Source: Bacteroidaceae bacterium
GTDB taxonomy: Bacteria; Bacteroidota; Bacteroidia; Bacteroidales; Bacteroidaceae
Assembly (NCBI GenBank): GCA_017651315.1
Contig: JAGCDE010000002.1
Coordinates: forward strand, 1-36,253
DNA length: 36,253 nt
Direction of reading: 5' to 3'
Shown here: positions 25,692 to 33,418 of the stretch, in pieces
Position numbering within the stretch: position 1 is the stretch's first letter
How the letters are laid out: every line of letters starts with the position of its first letter
The notes under the pieces: model-generated
Told to the model about the DNA's origin: nothing
Seen by the model: only the letters and a program-made list of their open reading frames with translations
The model's database searches: none
Made by a program: the position numbers and the translations under genes

Positions 25692-27731
25692 TTACATTCT
25701 CAGCATCTTGAGGAAGTCACGTTCCGTGCGGAGCGTGGCTTCTTCTTTTCCCTTGACGGTCTTGGTCTCGGGGAACAGGAGCATGGTGGAGAAATCGGTA
25801 TCCGGCATGTGTATGCGTTCGTACAGATGGCGGAACGAGCGGCCGGCATGGCTCTCGCTGTCGCGCGGGCCGACAATCATGAGCAGATGGTCATTACGAA
25901 GACCGCTTATCACCCAGTGCATGTCGGCAGTCTCACTGACTTCGTTGTATGATACCCGTCCGCTGGAGAAGTTCAAACCTGTACCCCGTACAGCCGAAAC
26001 GGGCTGGTCCTTGCCGTAGAACTCTGTGGCGCAGCCTATGGCCATGCTAAGGCGGTAGATACTCCTCATGCATTTCTCGAAAGCCTCGTCCTGAAGTACC
26101 GGGCCGGGAACGAGGACAACGATGCGCCTGATAGTGTTCAATGGCGTGATGAAGCGCTGCAGCACTATCTGTCCGTGAAAACCGTCATTGAGCGGAATGA
26201 TGATGTTCTCCAGGTATGGAAGGTCTATGCTGGGCCTGAGCGGCAACCCCATGAGCAGACTGTCGGTCTCGAATTCATCCGAGGCGTGAAGGATGCTGTC
26301 AATGATGTTGCTGCCCAGACGGTTGTGGGTTACAAACGGGATGTCGGCCGATGCCGCTATCTCCTGGGCCTCCTTAAGCCTTCCTTTGCCGTCCTGCATG
26401 TATTTGGGGGCATGTTCTCCGGTTACGGTCACGTAGAGTCCAACCATGTCGCGGTCATTGCGGTCATAGAGCGTAATGGCGGTGTCCATGATGGCGCGTA
26501 GGGTGTTGGATCCTGTGAGCATGACGAGCAGGCGGTTGTCATGCGGCTCGTCGTCTTGCTGGTCCTGATGCAGGGAAACCGCGCCGTTTTCAGTGATAAT
26601 ATTGCTCAGGATACATGAGAACAGCACAATCAGGACTGTAGTCCCGAGGGTGGAGTTGTCCATCAGACCTCCGGCGAAAGCTCCCATCGCTATGGCCAGT
26701 GCACCGGCGGCATGGGACTCGCTGAGGCCGAATATTATGAGCCGGTCATTGCGGGTGAGCCTGTTCGCCCTCTGGACGAACAGCGCGACAACCCATTTGC
26801 CGAGCGTACCTGCTGTGAAAAGGACGGCGAATACTGTTATGAAGAGCCATCCTTCGGACAGTCCCGAGAGATCGATCATCATTCCAGTCCCGAGGAGGAA
26901 TAGGGGAACGAACAGTGTGTTGCCCACAAAATCCAGGCGGTTCATCAGGGGCGATGACTTGGGGATATAGCGGTTCAGCACTATTCCTGCCAGGAAAGCG
27001 CCGACTATTGAGTCCAGGCCGATAAGTTGGGCAAGACCGCAACTCAGGGCAAGCAGTATCATCACGAACAGGAAATGTGAGAAACTGTTGGTCTCCCTGT
27101 TGAAGAATGTGCGTGCCATGCGGGGGTAAAGCAGTATCACAGCCGATAAGTACACCGCAATCCTGAGTGTGAACCACAGGGGGTTGAACCGGCTGTCACC
27201 GTGGGTTGACATCATGATGGCATAGACAACCAGGGCCAGCAGTATGGCAATCAGGGCACCTGATACTGATATGGTCACGCTTTGTCTCCTTCCAAGTCCG
27301 TATCGGCTGATGATAGGATATGAGATAAGGGTGTGGGAACCCATGATGCAGGCCAGGATTGCCGATGTCTGAACCGTCAGATTTAGCATGATGATACAGG
27401 AGACATAGCACAGGAGCCAGGGTACGGCGAATGTGAGCACTCCGAATGTGATGCCCCATACCTTGTTGCGCTTCATCTCTTCCAGGTCAATCTCAAGTCC
27501 TGCAAAGAACATAATGAAAAGCAGGCCGATACGGCTGAAAAACCGGATTTCCGGCGTTATGTGCAGTATATTGAGAAATCCGGGGCCGATAATGGCTCCT
27601 GTCAGTATCAGACCGGCAATCTGGGGGAACCTGAGACGCTTGCACAGTATCGGCACGAACAGAACGAGTGTCAGGACCGCGAAACAGATCCAGATGTTGT
27701 CAGTCAATGGAAACAGCTGTTGAAAACTCAT
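25692..27731 (-). CDS. CPA2-family cation:proton antiporter with cytosolic regulatory domain
   Basis: A 679-residue protein. Residues 1 to about 390 hold around twelve membrane helices of the Na+/H+ exchanger fold, including RFPQIAGLILTGAIIGPGFL (29-48), LLFIMFFAGLEIDLEEMKRN, the SGALIAILLALVVYA helix and LIGLDSIVGAFLAGIVLNRY with the conserved Asp of the CPA2 ion site. From about residue 400 a soluble region with LLVMLTGSNTLRAIMDTAITL and a repeat-like RRIVVLVPGPVLQDEAFEKCM resembles two universal-stress-protein-type domains. It likely exchanges K+ or Na+ for protons at the inner membrane. The gene is divergent from the helicase, with 86 bp between them. Confidence 0.9.
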   Translation of the reverse strand: MSFQQLFPLTDNIWICFAVLTLVLFVPILCKRLRFPQIAGLILTGAIIGPGFLNILHITPEIRFFSRIGLLFIMFFAGLEIDLEEMKRNKVWGITFGVLTFAVPWLLCYVSCIIMLNLTVQTSAILACIMGSHTLISYPIISRYGLGRRQSVTISVSGALIAILLALVVYAIMMSTHGDSRFNPLWFTLRIAVYLSAVILLYPRMARTFFNRETNSFSHFLFVMILLALSCGLAQLIGLDSIVGAFLAGIVLNRYIPKSSPLMNRLDFVGNTLFVPLFLLGTGMMIDLSGLSEGWLFITVFAVLFTAGTLGKWVVALFVQRANRLTRNDRLIIFGLSESHAAGALAIAMGAFAGGLMDNSTLGTTVLIVLFSCILSNIITENGAVSLHQDQQDDEPHDNRLLVMLTGSNTLRAIMDTAITLYDRNDRDMVGLYVTVTGEHAPKYMQDGKGRLKEAQEIAASADIPFVTHNRLGSNIIDSILHASDEFETDSLLMGLPLRPSIDLPYLENIIIPLNDGFHGQIVLQRFITPLNTIRRIVVLVPGPVLQDEAFEKCMRSIYRLSMAIGCATEFYGKDQPVSAVRGTGLNFSSGRVSYNEVSETADMHWVISGLRNDHLLMIVGPRDSESHAGRSFRHLYERIHMPDTDFSTMLLFPETKTVKGKEEATLRTERDFLKMLRM

Positions 27732-27776
27732 CTTGGCTTATTATGCTACGAAGATATAAATAAATCCCTGTTTTTG

Positions 27777-27784
27777 TAACTTCG
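27777..27784 (+). promoter_or_regulatory. Possible -7 element of the helicase gene
   Basis: TAACTTCG, one base off TAnnTTTG, 33 bp before ATG 27818. A mirror candidate for the antiporter, TATCTTCG on the minus strand, lies at 27749-27756. Neither has a -33 TTTG, so both are weak. Confidence 0.3.
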
Positions 27785-27817
27785 CATCCGTAAAGAATCA
27801 GAATCTGTCTTTTTTTC

Positions 27818-30142
27818 ATGATCATTGATTACCAGCAGGAGTTGAATCCCAGCCAGTGCGATGCCGTGCTCTATACAGAGGGCGACAGCATGGTGATTGC
27901 GGGAGCCGGTTCCGGAAAAACACGTGTGCTCACGTACAAGATAGCCCACCTGCTTGAGGAGGGGGTTGACCCTTGGGCGATACTGGCTCTCACCTTCACC
28001 AACAAGGCGGCCGGCGAGATGAAGCAGCGCATCGCTGCGAGAGTGGGGGAGAACCGCGCCAGGTATCTCTGGATGGGTACTTTCCACAGCATATTCAGCC
28101 GCATCCTCCGCAGTGAGGCGGACAGGATAGGATATACACCGGACTTTACCATCTATGACCAGACTGACAGCCAGAACCTGGTCAAGTCTATCGTGAAGGA
28201 GATGCAGCTGGACGACAAGACATACAAGCCAAACGTGGTTCTGAACCGCATCTCGAATGCCAAGAACCGGCTCATAACTGCATCGGAATATATCCGGAAC
28301 GCCGATATCTACAAGCATGACCAGTTCAAGCGCATACCGATGACCGGCAAGATATTTGAGCGTTACGGGCAGCGCTGCCGCCAGTCGGATGCCATGGATT
28401 TTGATGACCTGCTGCTCAACACCTTCCTTTTGTTCAGGGACCATCCCGATGTGCTGGAGCATTATGGGACAGGATTCCGGCATATCCTGGTGGATGAGTA
28501 CCAGGACACCAACTACGCGCAGCACTGCATAGTGTGGCAGCTCACGCGCCATGGTGCCAGAGTGTGTGTGGTTGGCGATGACGCGCAGAGCATCTACTCC
28601 TTCCGTGGCGCCAACATTGACAACATGCTCAAGTTCTCCAAGCTATATCCCGACTCAAGGCTGTTCAAGCTGGAGCGGAACTACCGTTCCACCCAGACCA
28701 TTGTGGAGGCGGCCGGCAGCCTTATCTGCAAGAACCACGCCCAGATACCCAAGAAAGTGTTCTCGGAGAACGAGCAGGGTGACAGGATAAAGGTCCTCCG
28801 CGCCCATTCGGACTTAGAGGAGAGCGAGATGGTGGTGAACCGTCTCGTGGATATGCACACCTTCAAGGATGTGCCATGGCGCGAGATGGCCATACTCTAC
28901 CGGACCAACGCCCAGTCGCGTCCGCTTGAGGAGGCTCTGCGCAAGCGCGGCTTACCATATAAGATCTATGGCGGACTGTCGTTCTACCAGCGCAAGGAGA
29001 TTAAGGATGTGATAGCCTATTTCCGCATGAGCGTGAACCCCAACGATGAGGAGGCGTTCAAGCGCATCATCAACTACCCGGCACGCGGAATAGGCCAGAC
29101 CACAGTAGGCAAGATAGTGTCAGCGGCAATGGAGAGCGGTGTGAGTCTGTGGACGGTGCTCTGCAGTCCGTCGGAATACGGTCTTGATGTCAATTCCGGC
29201 ACTGCCTCTAAGTTGTCGGCATTCAGGGCCATGATAGAGGGTTTCATGGCCGAGGCCGCCACAGCCACGGCAAGCGACCTGGCTGCAAGCATAGTGGCCG
29301 GAACCGGCATAATGCGTGACCTCAAGGCCGATACCACGGTGGAGGGCGAGAGCCGCCGGCAGAACGTGGAGGAACTTATGGCGAACATTGCGCAGTTCTG
29401 TCATGACCGCATGGAGGAAGGAAGCGGGAATTGCCGTATGACCAACTATCTGAGTGAAGTCTCGCTTATGACCGACCAGGATAATGAGACTGATGAGGAT
29501 CTGGAGAAAGTCACGCTCATGACCGTACATTCAGCCAAGGGTCTGGAATACGATGCTGTATTTATCGTAGGTCTTGAGGAGAACCTGTTCCCGAGTGACA
29601 TGAGCGGTGATGACGAACGTCAGATAGAGGAGGAGCGCCGTCTGATGTATGTGGCCATGACCCGCGCCCGCAAGCATCTGACACTGCTGTACGCCACCAC
29701 ACGGTTCAGGTACGGCAGTGTGGATTACTGCTCTCCGAGCCGTTTCCTCAGGGATATTGACCCGCGCTATCTGAATATGTCTTCAGGAGGAGAAAAGTCA
29801 TCCTGGACCAACCGCCCGGGTCCATCGGCGTTTGGGGATTCCAGACCTCTGTTCCAACGTTATCAGGACAGGAAACCGCCTGAACCGCCGAAACCGGTCT
29901 CCAAGCCGTGGCAGCAAGGCAAGTTCCAGAAAGTGACGGAGTACATGCTCAGGGACTCTGCACCGGCACAGTCAACAGCCCTGAATGTTGGCGATGTGAT
30001 AGAGCACGAGCGTTTCGGCATAGGCAGCGTTGTTTCCTTGGAGGGGTACGGTGAGAACGCCAAGGCCCGCATCCGTTTCCAGAACGTGGGCGAGAAGACC
30101 CTCCTCCTCAAGTTCGCCCGTTACAAGCTCCTGTCACAGTAG
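27818..30142 (+). CDS. UvrD/PcrA-type 3'-5' DNA helicase
   Basis: A 774-residue superfamily 1A helicase for repair and replication-fork processing. The motifs are complete: Q motif LNPSQCDAV (9-17), motif I AGAGSGKTRVLTYK (28-41), Ia LTFTNKAAGEMKQRI, II VDEYQDTNYAQ, III GDDAQSIYSFRGA, IV FKLERNYRST, V TVHSAKGLEYDAVFI and VI RLMYVAMTRARKHLTLLY. The C-terminal tail, after a Pro-rich linker (DRKPPEPPKPVSKPW), is a Tudor-like module (VGDVIEHERFGIGSVVSLEG) that in PcrA contacts RNA polymerase. Length and layout favour PcrA/UvrD over Rep. Translation starts at ATG 27818. The gene is monocistronic. Confidence 0.95.
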   Translation: MIIDYQQELNPSQCDAVLYTEGDSMVIAGAGSGKTRVLTYKIAHLLEEGVDPWAILALTFTNKAAGEMKQRIAARVGENRARYLWMGTFHSIFSRILRSEADRIGYTPDFTIYDQTDSQNLVKSIVKEMQLDDKTYKPNVVLNRISNAKNRLITASEYIRNADIYKHDQFKRIPMTGKIFERYGQRCRQSDAMDFDDLLLNTFLLFRDHPDVLEHYGTGFRHILVDEYQDTNYAQHCIVWQLTRHGARVCVVGDDAQSIYSFRGANIDNMLKFSKLYPDSRLFKLERNYRSTQTIVEAAGSLICKNHAQIPKKVFSENEQGDRIKVLRAHSDLEESEMVVNRLVDMHTFKDVPWREMAILYRTNAQSRPLEEALRKRGLPYKIYGGLSFYQRKEIKDVIAYFRMSVNPNDEEAFKRIINYPARGIGQTTVGKIVSAAMESGVSLWTVLCSPSEYGLDVNSGTASKLSAFRAMIEGFMAEAATATASDLAASIVAGTGIMRDLKADTTVEGESRRQNVEELMANIAQFCHDRMEEGSGNCRMTNYLSEVSLMTDQDNETDEDLEKVTLMTVHSAKGLEYDAVFIVGLEENLFPSDMSGDDERQIEEERRLMYVAMTRARKHLTLLYATTRFRYGSVDYCSPSRFLRDIDPRYLNMSSGGEKSSWTNRPGPSAFGDSRPLFQRYQDRKPPEPPKPVSKPWQQGKFQKVTEYMLRDSAPAQSTALNVGDVIEHERFGIGSVVSLEGYGENAKARIRFQNVGEKTLLLKFARYKLLSQ

Positions 30143-30172
30143 GGACCTGCTGTGTACTTCCGGAGGTTTTTC

Positions 30173-30307
30173 TTAGTCTTCTTCGTAGCCCCGTTTGGCG
30201 ATGGCCGGATTCCCGAAAAAGGAATCGCCGGACGCGCAGATGATGGTGCCGTTTTCCAGTTCGATCTTGACGGTCAGGGTCTCAGGTTTGATATATTCTG
30301 CTTTCAT
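30173..30307 (-). CDS. Small 44-residue Bacteroidales protein
   Basis: The product begins MKAEYIKPETLTVKIELENG and ends in KRGYEED. I recognise the pattern (MKxxYIxPxxxxVxIE at the start, a short Ser/Gly-rich middle, and an Arg-Gly plus acidic tail) as common in tiny Bacteroidales genes of unknown function. It has no signal peptide. The start lies 14 nt after the stop of the fimbrillin-like gene, so the two are probably co-transcribed. I prefer ATG 30307 to an upstream in-frame start at 30355, which would overlap that gene. Confidence 0.6.
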   Translation of the reverse strand: MKAEYIKPETLTVKIELENGTIICASGDSFFGNPAIAKRGYEED

Positions 30308-30321
30308 ATTCTTGTCGTTTA

Positions 30322-31112
30322 TTAAGGTTCGGCTGGGATAATGAGGGAATTCCACTGATCGTAGAAGTCTTTGCCGTTCCTGTGCTTCATCTTGTCCATC
30401 CGGACATTGATGACATTCGTCTTGTTGAAGCCAAAACCGTTTTTCATGTCCAGCGGGATGAAAACCTCTTCGACATTCTCATAGGTGCCATTTTCGTACG
30501 CATCGGCATTTCTCCTGTCCAGGATACTCTGCAGGATGACATTCCTGTTCCACTCTTCATCCGTCGGAACGATCATGCTGAGCATCTTGTCGCTCATCCA
30601 GTCGTCATTGTCCGTTGACAGAAGTCCCTCAAAGACATCGGAATACATCTCCTTTGCCTCTTTAATGTCTTCTTCTTCGGATTCTTCGTCCAGGCCCATG
30701 AAGTCATAGAATGTCGGCGAACTGTCGGTGTGGTATTCGAAAGCCTGGCAGGTGACGCCGATGTAGCTGTTTTTCAGCGGGTGTCCCGCGGTGCCGTCAG
30801 AATCCCACGCAACAGGTTTGTGCGGCATGATCAAGACTTCGCCGATCAGGTTCTCGTGTCAATCCATTTGTTGGAGGCTCCCTGAATGCCCACCATATTG
30901 AAGGAAGTGACTTCGGAAATCTCTGTGCCGCGGGTCTCGCCATTGTTTACAACCTGGACGATAAAAGGTTTTCCCGTGATTTGGACTTCTTCAGATTCGG
31001 AAGGGCTAACCACGCTGGATTCCTCTTCCGTACAACCCGCCATGGTCGCGGCAACCGCACAAAGAGCGGCAAATCCAATGACTGATGGCCATACTTTTCT
31101 CGTTAAACACAT
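30322..31112 (-). pseudogene. Fimbrillin-like lipoprotein gene broken by a frameshift
   Basis: The first frame (31112-30846) encodes 88 residues: a lipoprotein signal with lipobox MAGC (Cys27) and a fimbrillin-like opening, FIVQVVNNGETRGTEISEVT, then SFNMVGIQGASNKWID, where it goes out of frame and stops. The rest continues in another frame (ENLIGEVLIMPHKPVAW onward, 30834-30322), ending with EVFIPLDMKNGFGFNKTNVI and LIIPAEP. Restoring one base between about 30848 and 30860 would join them into one protein of about 265 residues. The joined shape fits FimA/Mfa-like surface lipoproteins. The acidic middle (GLDEESEEEDIKEAKE) is unusual. A natural mutation, a sequencing error, or phase variation could explain it. 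Confidence 0.7.
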
Positions 31113-31245
31113 AGTATTTTCTTGTTAACTCCCCCCAAAATAGTGTTTTTCATTAATAAATCCGAACAGTCAAACGGATTTGCGGATGTGAAGGCCGTTT
31201 TTGTTGTTTTTAATTGCATTCGTCTGCTTTTACCAGGAATCTGCA

Positions 31246-31253
31246 TATATTTG
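31246..31253 (+). promoter_or_regulatory. -7 element for the membrane protein gene at 31284
   Basis: TATATTTG is a perfect TAnnTTTG. TCTG at 31223-31226, 19 nt upstream, is a three-of-four match to the -33. The transcription start would be near 31260. Confidence 0.55.
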
Positions 31254-31283
31254 TGAATCAAAACCAATTCAGTTATTGTCAAT

Positions 31284-31970
31284 ATGGAACAACTTAGAAA
31301 AGATGCTGCCGGACTGGCTGTCTGGAATACCGTGACTCCTGTGGCCGCTGTTATACTGGCAGTTTTTGCACTCAATGTTTTTTGTAAATCAGGTATGAGG
31401 AATGGAATCACATGGTATGTGGTTTTCCTGCTGTTTACCGAAATACCCTTGTTCGTGTTCTATTTCTCCCGCTGGTTCAGCTTCCTGAACAGTTTAAAGA
31501 CCGGCTACGAGGGTAATGACACCATGAGGAATGCCGTACGGATGGGTAATATAGCTACAGCGTTGAAGTTAGGCTGTTTCGCCTTGGGAGCGACGGCATC
31601 GCTGGTAATAGTGACGGGAAATACAGGATATAATGGAACGATAACAGCTTCGGAGACAGGAATCATGCCAACCGGCGTTATCCAGCAGATTATTGAATCT
31701 GTCATGTATGCCATAGTCATCCTGTTTTCCATCATGTTCCTTTTCTTTAGGGAATTGACTGAAAAGAAAAGTGAAATGCGGATTCTGACAGTTGTCCAGA
31801 TTTTACTGATGGTCGTGTGGTGTAGATTAACCATAAACTCCCAATCGCCAGTCTGGGGAATATTCCATATATTAATATTGTTGAATGAATTCCTTTTCCT
31901 TTGGAAAATATACAAAGGGTATGAATTTGTGAACCAGAAAGAAAAAGGCTCTGAAGAGAAGCCGGAATAA
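31284..31970 (+). CDS. Unknown six-helix membrane protein
   Basis: I do not recognise the family. The 228-residue product has six hydrophobic segments near residues 13-33, 44-62, 90-110, 138-155, 165-183 and 188-209, with a charged C-terminal tail (KEKGSEEKPE). There is no signal peptide, no enzyme motif and few Cys or His. The loop between helices 3 and 4 (GNTGYNGTITASETGIMPTG) is Gly/Thr rich. A good promoter directly upstream and normal codon use support a real gene. It stands alone: the fimbrillin-like gene is divergent and tandem repeats follow the stop. Confidence 0.75.
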   Translation: MEQLRKDAAGLAVWNTVTPVAAVILAVFALNVFCKSGMRNGITWYVVFLLFTEIPLFVFYFSRWFSFLNSLKTGYEGNDTMRNAVRMGNIATALKLGCFALGATASLVIVTGNTGYNGTITASETGIMPTGVIQQIIESVMYAIVILFSIMFLFFRELTEKKSEMRILTVVQILLMVVWCRLTINSQSPVWGIFHILILLNEFLFLWKIYKGYEFVNQKEKGSEEKPE

Positions 31971-31985
31971 TGGAATGCCGTGCGA

Positions 31986-32234
31986 TTCCCCGGACACTAC
32001 GACACGGAATCGGGCCTACAGCATATTCTCGCTGACTAAGCGTCCATGAAAATGGGCATTACGGCGGTTTCCCCGGACACTACGACACGGAATCGGGCCT
32101 ACAGCATATTCTCGCTGACCAGGCGTCCATGAAAATGGATATTCCGGCGGTTTCCTTGGACACTATGACACGGAATCGGGCCTACAGCGTATTCTCGCTG
32201 ACCAAGCGTCCATGAAAATGGGTGTTCCGGCAAA
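31986..32234. repeat. Three tandem 83-bp repeats
   Basis: Near-identical units start at 31986, 32069 and 32152, each opening with TTCC(CC/TT)GGACACTA and containing CGGAATCGGGCCTACAGC and GCGTCCATGAAAATGG. The period of 83 shifts the frame each time, so the array is not one coding repeat. In the frame running from about 31971 the first unit reads RFPGHYDTESGLQH, which resembles the RHS core motif FPGQYYDxETGLHYN. The array occupies most of the 316-bp gap between convergent genes. Confidence 0.85.
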
Positions 32235-32286
32235 TCCTGACAGTTTTGCACGATGGTCCTATGGCACAGGCTGGCCGATTTTTATG

Positions 32287-33414
32287 TCAGAACGGGGCTT
32301 TTATGGTTTTGGTGTATCTCCGGGAAGAGTATGTACCCAGTATTCCCGCACCTCCCTTCACATTGCTTATCACTGTCACAGGCTCGGACATGAGCGTCAT
32401 TTCGGCATCTTCAAAATCCCGGGAGCTCTTGTGGTACAAATAATAAGACGAAGAGAGTGTGTGTAGGATGATGTTGGCTGAATAGACCAGGTCACCGTAT
32501 ATCTGCCCTGATGTGGTCAGATAGTTGCCGTAGTAATATGGGGCGTAACCGCCGTCGCCGGAATTAATGTAGAGAGAATCGGTGGAATAGAGCACTCCGT
32601 TCACGGTATCGGGACGTTCCATCAATATCTCGAAGGTGAGGCGGCTGCCGTCCCTGATGTGCTGGTCGGGGAATATGAAGCTTTCCTGCCCGTATTTGAA
32701 TTCATCGTCGCTCTCAGTCTCCTCGAGAAATGACGTGGCGGCATCGCTCTGGTCCAGCAGGATTCTGGTCCTGGCCGGAATCTGGTAGTGCAGCGGCACT
32801 GTTACAGTATCTAACGGCCCTCCCTCATAATGGTCCGTGACAAATGTTATTGTAGGCATTATAGTGAGGTAATAATAGTCCGGATGGTCTTTGAGACCGT
32901 CAATCTCAATCTCTACCACCCATGTGGAGTCAATCCTGCTGTCATCGAATGAAGGGTCATCATCATCGAACAGCTCGCCGATGGTCTTGCGGGGCGAGTA
33001 CTGCTTGCGGTAGCCGGTGATGAGACATTCGCTTGGTACGGGGACGGTGTCGGTGGCACTGACGCCCGGATAGTCAGGATGGTTTGCGGTTATATGTACG
33101 ATATCGCCGGCATGCACGGTACGCCCGTCGGAATAGACCTGTCCTTCCGCGTCCCATGATGCCCGGCGCGATTCACCGTTTATCTCCACATCCACTGTGG
33201 TGCGGTCATCAAGACTTTTATTTGACAGGAAGAAATCCAGGAAGAACACGCTGCGGCTCACGTGCATGACAGGAGACTCGCCGTCCCGGACAATGCAGTT
33301 CATGACGAGCATGGGCTTGCTGTCGGGGCCCTTGTACTCTATGTCCTTGGTGCATGCCGCTGCCAGCATAATGATTAATCCTAATGCGGCTGTCTTTATT
33401 GTCGGATGTTTCAT
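32287..33414 (-). CDS. DUF4249 family lipoprotein
   Basis: A 375-residue lipoprotein, larger than the copy at 5138. The signal peptide ends in a lipobox (LAAAC, Cys21). The family-like opening PMLVMNCIVRDGESPVMHVSRS is followed by a beta-rich body, an acidic insertion (ELFDDDDPSFDDSRID) and the C-terminal SSSYYLYHKSSRDFEDAEM and GGAGILGTYSSRRY segments. I use ATG 33414, 4 nt after the stop of the TonB receptor; the longer frame from 33531 would overlap that gene by more than 100 bp and lacks a signal at its start. It presumably acts at the outer membrane with the receptor. The ligand is unknown. Confidence 0.88.
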   Translation of the reverse strand: MKHPTIKTAALGLIIMLAAACTKDIEYKGPDSKPMLVMNCIVRDGESPVMHVSRSVFFLDFFLSNKSLDDRTTVDVEINGESRRASWDAEGQVYSDGRTVHAGDIVHITANHPDYPGVSATDTVPVPSECLITGYRKQYSPRKTIGELFDDDDPSFDDSRIDSTWVVEIEIDGLKDHPDYYYLTIMPTITFVTDHYEGGPLDTVTVPLHYQIPARTRILLDQSDAATSFLEETESDDEFKYGQESFIFPDQHIRDGSRLTFEILMERPDTVNGVLYSTDSLYINSGDGGYAPYYYGNYLTTSGQIYGDLVYSANIILHTLSSSYYLYHKSSRDFEDAEMTLMSEPVTVISNVKGGAGILGTYSSRRYTKTIKAPF

Positions 33415-33418
33415 AGGG

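Noticed and set aside
27746-28552. 268-codon open frame on the minus strand
   Set aside because: It is antisense to the helicase gene, whose motifs are complete, and the translated product has no recognisable domain. GC-rich codon bias explains the open frame.
31986-32234. CRISPR array
   Set aside because: The units repeat end to end over 83 bp without unique spacers, and no cas genes are present.
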